Position numbers and translations under genes: made by a program. From Pectobacterium wasabiae CFBP 3304 (GTDB lineage Bacteria; Pseudomonadota; Gammaproteobacteria; Enterobacterales; Enterobacteriaceae): a DNA stretch of 64,000 nt. The DNA is taken from NCBI RefSeq assembly GCF_001742185.1, contig NZ_CP015750.1, positions 2,356,001 to 2,420,000 on the forward strand, read 5' to 3'. The notes beneath the pieces are model-generated. The model ran no database searches. It saw nothing but the letters and a program-made list of their open reading frames with translations, and was not told where the DNA came from. Below are positions 57,569 through 64,000 of this stretch, in pieces (within the stretch, counting starts at the first letter, position 1; every line of letters begins with the position of its first letter).

Positions 57569-57668
57569 CGATTCAACCCCATAAAATTTGGGATCAAATA
57601 TCAGTCGCTCACTACTTTATCCCAAAATGGGATAAGTGAATCAATTCATCATAGGGAGAGGTCGATAA

Positions 57669-57911
57669 ATGGATAAGTACGGTTGGCATCCGGCAGACAT
57701 TATTGCTGGCTTAAGGAAGATAGGAACAACGTTGGCGGCGGTATCAAGGGCATCAGGATTAGCGTCTTCAACACTCGCGAACGCACTAACAAGACATTGG
57801 CCCAAAGGTGAAAGGTTAATTGCTTGCGCATTAGGAAAGCAGCCGGAGGAGATCTGGCCGCCACGCTATCAGGGCATGAACTCGAATCATGGGGAAGGGG
57901 AGGCGAAATAA
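57669..57911 (+). CDS. Ner/Nlp-like phage-type DNA-binding protein
   Basis: 80 residues matching the Mu Ner/SfsB family: MDKYGWHPADIIAGLRKIG, TLAAVSRASGLASSTLANAL, and RHWPKGERLIACALGKQPEEIWPPRY, given in parts. The family includes phage repressors and host regulators. It is divergent from the XRE gene. Probably a prophage or island relic or local regulator. Confidence 0.83.
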   Translation: MDKYGWHPADIIAGLRKIGTTLAAVSRASGLASSTLANALTRHWPKGERLIACALGKQPEEIWPPRYQGMNSNHGEGEAK

Positions 57912-57963
57912 TATGTTCATAGAGAAGCAAACGCAGTTCAGAACCCATCCTCCAAAAGCAAAA

Positions 57964-57987
57964 AACCAGCCGCTAGGCTGGTTTCTT
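57964..57987. terminator. Rho-independent terminator after the Ner-like gene
   Basis: AACCAGCC (57964-57971), loop GCTA, GGCTGGTT (57976-57983), then TCTTT. Confidence 0.8.
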
Positions 57988-57995
57988 TAAATTAG

Positions 57996-58014
57996 TGGTG
58001 CCGGACTCGGAATC
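57996..58014 (-). other. tRNA-Phe 3'-end-like sequence (possible attachment-site relic)
   Basis: On the minus strand these 19 bases read GATTCCGAGTCCGGCACCA, the 3' end of enterobacterial tRNA-Phe as recalled (GATTCCGAGTCCGGGCACCA) minus one G. The rest of a tRNA is absent. Integrative elements often leave such copies of a tRNA 3' end, so this may be an att scar at the edge of the accessory region. No integrase gene is visible. Confidence 0.45.
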
Positions 58015-58722
58015 ATACTCACGATTAACTTGCTGTTAATTATCTATTTTGTTGATATTTATTGTAAACAGCGCCCCCATGAAAGCCCCCATAAAAAATC
58101 GCTTTGTTTTTGTGATGGTTATCACGAAAAATCGTTTTTTTAGCGAATGAGGCTTCGTTATGTGTGGGATTAGGTCCACATATAACGGCGTGAGAAACAT
58201 ACCACCTCACTCGTAGTGATGTTGATCCGTCACCCCTACATTGAGCTTTTAGTTGATATGTTGGATTAGGTTTTTTTAGATAATATTTTACGGTATTAAT
58301 TATTATTTATTGAATTACATAAATATTTTAATCTATTTTTGAGATATGGCTCTGAGTAAGTCGAGATAACCGAACATCATGGCTCAATTCAATCTCTCAG
58401 AACCAGAGCTAAAAATACTGCACCAGAGTCCCCTCTCATTTGCTTACCGCCGCCGCATACTTGGTCGGATTCTGATCATTCAGTACTGCTAGGTGACACA
58501 GCTTCCTGCGGGTAGTTGGGAGGCCATGAACCTCTGAGGAGCGATACAACGACTAGTCTGAGCATCTTTGTTTGTATATGAGTAAGAAACGGCAATTTAT
58601 TCAATTTATCTTCACTGAGTTCATGATTATTTCATTTTTAGAGCATATTTTTCATATATTGATGATTATCTTCACTTGGTCTATCATGTGTTCATGCTTC
58701 GACAATCAGATGAATCAAATAC
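58015..58722. other. Gene-poor AT-rich region
   Basis: No well-supported gene. It contains a 37-codon frame at 58379-58492 starting MAQFNLSEPELKIL, which might be a transposase N-terminal relic, and a poorly supported hydrophobic frame at 58572-58757. The promoter of the ATPase gene must lie near its right end. Confidence 0.4.
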
Positions 58723-59847
58723 ATGCAACATACATTAGAAATACTAAAAGTTATTGAAGGGGCATTGAGTAATAATTTGACGCAAGTCACTGCTTATTCA
58801 GAGCTTCTTGCATCTAAACTGGAGAAGGCAGGGGATGCTAGAACAGCTCAAAGCATTAGAAAAAAGCTAGATAGTTCGGGGACTAACTACTCTACTGCTG
58901 GGATTAGTGGTCGGCCAGAACCAATTGTCCCGGTAGACAAAGATAGTCGTCTAACGTTAGGTGATGTGTTGTACCCAACTGTAGATGAAACTCGTATCCA
59001 GTTACCCGCAGCGGTACAAGAGAATGTCGATGAGTTTCTGTCTTTCATCAGTAAGGCACACCTCTTGTCGGAGGCGGGAGTTGGTATCTCCCCATCTATG
59101 ATGTTATACGGTCCTCCGGGGTGTGGAAAGACGCAATTAGCCCATCATATTGCTGCGAGGCTCGAGTTACCCTTAATAACCGCTCGTTGTGATACGCTGA
59201 TTTCTTCATTTTTAGGATCTACGGCTAAAAATCTTCGTAGCTTATTTGATCATGCAGCAAGTAGGCCCTGCGTTTTGTTTCTGGATGAGTTTGATGCTTT
59301 TGCTAAAGCAAGGGATGACCAGCATGAATTGGGAGAGCTTAAACGAGTTGTTGTAAGCTTATTGCAAAATATTGATGTATTGCCTGAGAATACAATTCTT
59401 CTTGCTGCCACTAATCATCATGGGTTACTTGATCCTGCTGTATGGCGAAGGTTTGCATATCGGTTAAAAATAACGCTTCCAAATAAAGAACTGAGATGCG
59501 ACTTGATAGAACAATTTTTAGGGGATTTCAGTCCTAAAAGTGTAAAGAGGATCGCTGAAGCTACGGAAGGAATGAGTGGTGCGATGATACAGCAAGCCTG
59601 CAAAACGGCGATCCGAAATGCGATACTCTCAGGACAAGAGCACATTGATATCGATAAGTTAATCATTGGGTTAGCTATGGATCAGTATCAAGATATTCTG
59701 AGCCACTCAGAACTCAGTGATGAAGATAAGATCATTAAACTCCGAATGCTCAATGGTAAGGTTTTTACTATTGAGCGATTGGCTGCAATTTTTGGTCTCT
59801 CGACGGGTAAGATTTCGACTCTGACCTCAAAGAAGGATTCTAATTAA
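58723..59847 (+). CDS. ietA: AAA+ ATPase of an IetAS-type system
   Basis: 374 residues. The AAA+ core (about 120-330) has Walker A MLYGPPGCGKTQLAHH, Walker B CVLFLDEFDAFAKA, sensor 1 AATNHHGLLDPA and an arginine finger in AVWRRFAYRLK. The N-terminal 90 residues form a helical region (ILKVIEGALSNNLTQVTAYS); a helical C-terminal extension follows. The next gene encodes a subtilisin-like protease. AAA ATPase plus subtilase pairs are IetA/IetS, known from Agrobacterium plasmid stability/incompatibility and later as an antiphage system (Gao_Iet). GC content is lower than the backbone, which suggests transfer. The gene looks intact. Confidence 0.8.
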   Translation: MQHTLEILKVIEGALSNNLTQVTAYSELLASKLEKAGDARTAQSIRKKLDSSGTNYSTAGISGRPEPIVPVDKDSRLTLGDVLYPTVDETRIQLPAAVQENVDEFLSFISKAHLLSEAGVGISPSMMLYGPPGCGKTQLAHHIAARLELPLITARCDTLISSFLGSTAKNLRSLFDHAASRPCVLFLDEFDAFAKARDDQHELGELKRVVVSLLQNIDVLPENTILLAATNHHGLLDPAVWRRFAYRLKITLPNKELRCDLIEQFLGDFSPKSVKRIAEATEGMSGAMIQQACKTAIRNAILSGQEHIDIDKLIIGLAMDQYQDILSHSELSDEDKIIKLRMLNGKVFTIERLAAIFGLSTGKISTLTSKKDSN

Positions 59848-59849
59848 TC

Positions 59850-60209
59850 ATGGAAAAACAAAACAACCCAGTCCAGATTGTTCGGATCAGTGATAGTGAT
59901 CACAAAAAAATTAACTACGAGGGCTTTGGGCCACAGACAGTGTTTGGAGACGGTGCAACTCAAGAGGTGAGAACACGCCTTGCCCAGCAAACAGGGAAGT
60001 CTATAGATTATTTTGCTGAACAGTTTAAGAATTGGCCAGGTTTGGCTGGAATTGTGAAGGTTACTCTTAAAGAAGAGGCGCTAGCTAAAAGTCATCGTCC
60101 TTTAAACTTGTTTTCTCCACAGACATGTCCAATAGTCGGTTCTCTGGATTTTGGAGAATTATTGGTCAGTGCAACGGCAACAGGCCTTAATAAACTGAAA
60201 TCTAAATAA
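59850..60209 (+). pseudogene. ietS: IetS N-terminal fragment, cut by an IS element
   Basis: 119 codons starting two bases after ietA. The sequence (ISDSDHKKINYEGFGPQTVF ... FGELLVSATATGLNKLKSK) is the non-catalytic N-terminal part expected of IetS. The frame stops at TAA 60207-60209 at the edge of the IS630-type insertion. The C-terminal protease part continues after the element at 61332. Joining the two gives a protein of about 770 residues. Exact target-site duplication is not resolved, though a TA duplication would rejoin the frames as KSK-YYLAKLFRLL. Confidence 0.75.
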
Positions 60210-61331
60210 CTTTGCATATTATCGCTCCACTTTAGCCAGACCATGATGATTGCCGGGGAACGGTGAGGCCGCATTCATAAATTGATTTACCCGACCCAGC
60301 AATTGCCACATATATCGGCACTGATGGTTACGCGTTATGGTTTCGTGCAACGACAGCCACAGCAATTCTATTGGATTCAGCCACGGCGAATACGTTGGCA
60401 GGAACAACAACCGGAACTTCTTATTTTTCTCCAGCCAGCGCTCCACCTTGTGGCTTTTATGGATAATGTAGTTATCTACCACTATCGTGAGCGTTTTTGC
60501 TCGCCGGTATGTGCGCCGTAATGCCTCTAACAGGTTGATAAATAAATCAGTGCACTTGCTGTTACCGCCGACATAATGGACTCGCCCCGTGTCCGAATGC
60601 AGTGCACCTGCCAGATAATGTTTTTGGTTATGTCCCGGCGTAGTAATACGCTTCTGTTGTCCTTTGAGCATCCAGTCCGCGCCGATTTTCGGGTTCAGGT
60701 CGATATCGACTTCATCCTGATAGAATACCGGATGGTCTGTCTGCTTCCGGGCGACAGCGTGTTCGATAGCGAGTCGCTTTTCCTCATAGTGCGGGTCTTT
60801 GATTTTCAGTGTCGGTGCGGCTCTGCGCCAGACAATACCCGCTCGTCTCAGGTAGCGGTGCAACGTGGCGGGATGAAGCGCTACATTAAAAAGCCGATTA
60901 ACGATAAGTGCCAATAACTCAGTGCTCCAGCGGGAACGCAGCCAGCCAAAGTCCTGAGGGGAACGCTGAACCAGAAGCGGCAAAATATGCAGGATATCCG
61001 CGACTGGCCAACGTGGTTCTCGTCCAGACCTGAGGCTCTTTAATCCTTCAACGCCATGTAAAGTAAACCAATTTATCCATCTTCCGACGGATGAGCGAGC
61101 GGCACAGAGCAGTCTTGCGACGTCGGTGACGGTCATTCCCCGATGCAGCATCAGTATGGCGATGAGTCGTCTGGAATGGTTTTTATCGCGAGTCTGCTGG
61201 GCTTCTTTACGCATTAGTCGTCGTTCTTCATCAGGGATTGCTGCTATGATCGGCATCGCTCAGTCCGGTTGGTGATTTGTTTTGATTTGGCGATTGATCA
61301 GATCGCATAACTCGGACTGAGTTCCCTTCAA
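60205..61331 (-). mobile_element. IS630-family insertion sequence inside ietS
   Basis: About 1.1 kb carrying one intact transposase gene. Flanks on both sides are ietS coding sequence. Ends are approximate: short, imperfect inverted repeats of the type AACT...TTAT.CGC may lie near 60208 and 61322, but I could not fix them. IS630 elements insert at TA dinucleotides; TA occurs at both borders (60206-60208 and 61338-61339). Confidence 0.8.
60219..61256 (-). CDS. IS630-family transposase
   Basis: 345 residues. N-terminal HTH region (TVTDVARLLCAARSSVGRWI) followed by a DDE catalytic domain: YQDEVDIDLNPKIGADW (first Asp), TIVVDNYIIHKS (second Asp) and YSPWLNPIELLW (Glu). It is similar along its length to the Shigella IS630 transposase (343 residues). 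The open frame and intact motifs suggest a recent insertion. Confidence 0.92.
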   Translation of the reverse strand: MPIIAAIPDEERRLMRKEAQQTRDKNHSRRLIAILMLHRGMTVTDVARLLCAARSSVGRWINWFTLHGVEGLKSLRSGREPRWPVADILHILPLLVQRSPQDFGWLRSRWSTELLALIVNRLFNVALHPATLHRYLRRAGIVWRRAAPTLKIKDPHYEEKRLAIEHAVARKQTDHPVFYQDEVDIDLNPKIGADWMLKGQQKRITTPGHNQKHYLAGALHSDTGRVHYVGGNSKCTDLFINLLEALRRTYRRAKTLTIVVDNYIIHKSHKVERWLEKNKKFRLLFLPTYSPWLNPIELLWLSLHETITRNHQCRYMWQLLGRVNQFMNAASPFPGNHHGLAKVER

Positions 61332-63284
61332 GTGATCTACTATTTGGCGAAGCTATTTAGATTGCTTGATGGAAAAAGTAAGAAAATAATTGCTAATATA
61401 TCGGCTATTGAAAAGATAGAACCTTTTTCTTCTGATGATCGGTTAAGTGGTCGTGATTTAGACTATATATTATCTACCTCGGAAAAAGGTGGAAGGTTAA
61501 AAATCAGGTTGTTTGATCACCAAAATGAAGAAAAAAATAATAGTCTTAAATTGGCACTTGATAAATTTGCTAATGACAATAATATCCAGCTAAAAAACCT
61601 AAACTATGGTAGTAGCCGCGATCTTATTTCTGCGACAACTGAAAACAAATATACTGTAAAAAAACTAGTCAATTTTATTGGATTACGTTCGATTTCTACC
61701 ATCCCTGTTTTTAAAGTAAGTGATCTATATTTACAAACTACGCCAGTGGGAGTCGCTGATGAACAGCTATTTCCTGCACCACAAATAGATGTTGATTATC
61801 CAATAGTAGGTGTTATTGACTCTGGTATTTGCCCGAATAGTTCGCTAATTTCCCCGTGGGTTATTGCACGAGAAAGCTACGTTCCTGATGGTTTCGAAGA
61901 TTATAGTCACGGCACAATGGTTGCTGCGTTAATCGTGAATAGTCAAAGCTTAAATCATCAGGATGCGCGTTTTCCCAGTACACATGCCAGAATTGTCGAT
62001 GTAAATGTGTTTCCTAAGGGAGGAATGACAACCGAAGACGAGTTGGTTGCCATTATTGAGGATGTTGTTCCTAAATATCCGCAAGTTAAAGTCTGGAATC
62101 TCTCGTTGGGGGGCAATGATCCTGTTCATAATACTGATTTTTCTGATTTTGCTCATTTCTTGGATGAAATGCATGATAAGTATGGATGCCTGTTTGTTGT
62201 AGCCGCCGGAAATCAGAATAATTACGAACAGTGGCCAACAGCGCGTGGTCATGCTGGTATTAATCGAATTTCTTCTCCGGGTGATTCAATCAGAGCGTTG
62301 ACAATAGGCAGTTTGGCTCATAAAGAAACCCCATTATCATTGAGCCGGATAGATGAGGCATCGCCATTCTCCCGCATTGGCCCCGGTCCTAGTTGTATAC
62401 CAAAACCAGAGATTACTCATTATGGTGGGAATGTTACAGCTAAAGGTGCATTTGCTCAAATAGGCATATTATCTCTAGGGCCGAATAATATGCTTTGTGA
62501 AACGATTGGGACCAGTTTTGCTACGCCAATTGCATCAAGTATTGCTGCACATTTACATCATTTCTTATCTCAGGGTGGGAGGGTAGAAGTTCCAACGGAA
62601 CGCATTAAAGCACTAATGGTACATTCCAGCTTATTAGGTGGTAAGGTTACAACAGATACTATTAATCATAAGGGCTTTGGTCGGCCCGGAGACATTATTG
62701 ATCATTTATATTGCGATCCAAATTGTATGACGATGGTTTTCGAAACAGATGTTCGTCACGGTGGTTTTGAGTTTGAACGGTTCCCTTTTCCTATTCCTGA
62801 CTGCCTGAATACAGATGATGGAAAATATAAGGGAGAGGTCTTGATGACATTAGTCTATTCCCCTGAGATAGATAAAAATTACTCATCAGAGTATTGCAGA
62901 ACTAATGTTGATGTAGGTATGGGAAGTTATAACCGTGATGAAGAGGGCATTCGTAGATTTAACTCGATGATCCCCGCTGCACCAAAAGATATTAAAGATT
63001 TATATGAAAGATCTCGAGTCGAAAATGGTTTCAAATGGTCTCCTGTAAAGGCATACCATAAGATATCCACTCGTGGAATCAATGTAGGCGATTGGCGACT
63101 TAAGCTTAGTGTTTTACGAAGAGCCGAAATGGCTATGCCGGAGAGACCACAACGGGCGACTCTCGTATTAAGTTTAAGAGGATTAGAACCTAATCAACCG
63201 GTCTACAACGAAACTATTCAAAAAATTAATCAGTTAGGATGGATAACCGTTGATATTGATCAGCATGTCAGAATTCGGACATGA
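61332..63284 (+). CDS. ietS: Subtilisin-like (S8) protease, C-terminal part of IetS
   Basis: 650 codons from GTG 61332, but this start is only the frame resumed after the IS element; the native N-terminus is at 59850. The S8 catalytic triad is complete: Asp163 in GVIDSGICPNS, His193 in YSHGTMVAAL, Ser395 in GTSFATPIASS; the oxyanion-hole Asn is likely in VVAAGNQNNYE. The N-terminal ~150 residues resemble the non-catalytic region of IetS (ISAIEKIEPFSSDDRLSGRD). No leader peptide is seen, so it acts in the cytoplasm. Expression now depends on chance or IS-derived transcription. It is followed by a strong hairpin. Confidence 0.82.
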   Translation: MIYYLAKLFRLLDGKSKKIIANISAIEKIEPFSSDDRLSGRDLDYILSTSEKGGRLKIRLFDHQNEEKNNSLKLALDKFANDNNIQLKNLNYGSSRDLISATTENKYTVKKLVNFIGLRSISTIPVFKVSDLYLQTTPVGVADEQLFPAPQIDVDYPIVGVIDSGICPNSSLISPWVIARESYVPDGFEDYSHGTMVAALIVNSQSLNHQDARFPSTHARIVDVNVFPKGGMTTEDELVAIIEDVVPKYPQVKVWNLSLGGNDPVHNTDFSDFAHFLDEMHDKYGCLFVVAAGNQNNYEQWPTARGHAGINRISSPGDSIRALTIGSLAHKETPLSLSRIDEASPFSRIGPGPSCIPKPEITHYGGNVTAKGAFAQIGILSLGPNNMLCETIGTSFATPIASSIAAHLHHFLSQGGRVEVPTERIKALMVHSSLLGGKVTTDTINHKGFGRPGDIIDHLYCDPNCMTMVFETDVRHGGFEFERFPFPIPDCLNTDDGKYKGEVLMTLVYSPEIDKNYSSEYCRTNVDVGMGSYNRDEEGIRRFNSMIPAAPKDIKDLYERSRVENGFKWSPVKAYHKISTRGINVGDWRLKLSVLRRAEMAMPERPQRATLVLSLRGLEPNQPVYNETIQKINQLGWITVDIDQHVRIRT

Positions 63285-63409
63285 GTGGATAATCATCGAA
63301 CGACAAAACATTGCTCTGAATGGTTTCTTTCCAATTAGTATTATTTTTTGTGAGTTAGTATATTAACTAATATACGGTGGCAGTGAAAATTATTTCTATT
63401 CCTATATAT

Positions 63410-63445
63410 CTTAGCACCTGAAAAATTCAGGTGCTAAGATTAATC
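63410..63445. terminator. Terminator-like hairpin after ietS
   Basis: A 13-bp perfect stem (CTTAGCACCTGAA 63410-63422 with TTCAGGTGCTAAG 63426-63438) with an AAA loop. The following sequence is moderately T-rich. The rest of 63285-63663 has no firm gene; a 40-codon frame from ATG 63474 is unsupported. Confidence 0.65.
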
Positions 63446-63663
63446 TCTTGAAGATATATCCTACTGGTGATACATGATGCGCTTTGCGTTCTTTGTGTCG
63501 TTTATTTGGTTGCGTTTCAATGGTTGGCGGGACAATCCGCTAGTGCCCAGTAAGGTAGATAAGACCAAATTCGCCCGGTTTCAGCACTCGTAAGATTGCC
63601 CTTTTCGGTGGTATCATTTGCTATATGATTAATTTAATTTTCAAAATTATTATATGGATCGAT

Positions 63664-63930
63664 TTATTTTTTCCATTGAACCATTTCACCATTATGTAAT
63701 TTTAAAATTATTTCAGCAAAATCATCATCAACCGTATAAAAATAACACTCTGGCACATTAAGCACCTTAGCAAACGCGCACATCATCTCAAATGTTGGGC
63801 GATGTATACCGCTTTCATATTGGGATATGCGTGATCGTGCAGTGGCTTCCTCAATGCCAGCCAGTACGCCTAGCTTTTCTTGAGTGAGATTGGTTTGTAA
63901 ACGAGCCGTTTTAAGGCGAATGGGCAACAT
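63664..63930 (-). CDS. XRE-family helix-turn-helix regulator
   Basis: 88 residues: a Cro/C1-type HTH (RLKTARLQTNLTQEKLGVLA, then EEATARSRISQYESGIHRPT) and a short C-terminal tail ending in a region with several acidic residues (YTVDDDFAEIILKL). Similar small regulators occur on genomic islands and prophages. It is convergent toward ietS; partner unknown. Confidence 0.85.
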   Translation of the reverse strand: MLPIRLKTARLQTNLTQEKLGVLAGIEEATARSRISQYESGIHRPTFEMMCAFAKVLNVPECYFYTVDDDFAEIILKLHNGEMVQWKK

Positions 63931-64000
63931 GATGGCACCATCAATAAGGATATTGATAGCATGTTTAGCACTACTTTACATGTAGGTTGCTTAGACTTCC

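Noticed and set aside
57996..58014. tRNA gene
   Set aside because: Only the 3' end of a tRNA-Phe is present, with one base missing; the rest of the cloverleaf is absent.
58572..58757. 61-codon hydrophobic frame before ietA
   Set aside because: AT-rich composition, no ribosome binding site, overlaps the ietA start and has no recognisable family.
63474..63596. 40-codon frame after ietS
   Set aside because: No ribosome binding site or family similarity seen; kept only as a note in the terminator entry.

Overview
The window looks like a chromosomal segment of a soft-rot enterobacterium, most likely Pectobacterium. The radA-serB-smp-prfC-osmY-ytjA-yjjV order and near-identical proteins point to Enterobacterales. 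The chrysobactin/enterobactin-type locus, the C-P lyase operon and a short repeat recalled from Pectobacterium and Yersinia narrow it further. The species is an inference.

Layout. 1-8.2 kb is conserved backbone: radA (partial), serB, smp, prfC, osmY, ytjA, a CsbD-like gene, yjjV and a CNT-family nucleoside transporter behind CRP-like sites. 8.3-15.7 kb is a decayed catechol siderophore locus: a PPTase, a TonB receptor, an MFS remnant, then entC-entE-(entB remnant)-entA behind two Fur-box-like palindromes. No NRPS gene is present and entB is reduced to about 32 codons. 15.7-31.2 kb, all on the minus strand, is a secretion locus. It holds a TolC-type lipoprotein, a 2,714-residue LEPR/DUF4347 surface protein with eleven ~298-bp cadherin-like repeats, a secreted tail-collar protein (frameshifted), a PqqD-like/M50/HlyD fusion, a GAF/HlyD protein and a periplasmic adaptor. 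No ABC ATPase is present; this is the best candidate for a poorly described system.

32.1-42.4 kb is one plus-strand phosphonate operon: PEP mutase, phosphonopyruvate decarboxylase (frameshifted), a beta-hydroxyacid dehydrogenase, then phnGHIJKLMNP. The transporter genes phnCDE are not in the window. 42.8-56.5 kb is a twelve-gene exopolysaccharide operon: initiating phosphotransferase, outer-membrane barrel, short Wza-like lipoprotein, Wzc-like copolymerase with degenerate ATPase motifs, flippase, polymerase, three glycosyltransferases, a small membrane protein, a secreted GH-like protein and an acetyltransferase.

56.6-64 kb is an accessory region. It starts with two convergent orphan antitoxins (DUF1778 and CcdA-like) whose toxins are missing or reduced to a scrap, as if one deletion removed both. 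Next come XRE and Ner-like regulators and a sequence matching the 3' end of tRNA-Phe. It ends with an IetA/IetS-type AAA ATPase plus subtilase pair, a recognised defence/plasmid-stability system, in which ietS is split by an IS630-family element.

Several systems here are broken: entB, the MFS gene, aepY, the collar gene, two toxins and ietS. The aepY and collar frameshifts both fall in C/G homopolymers, so sequencing error must be excluded for those two.
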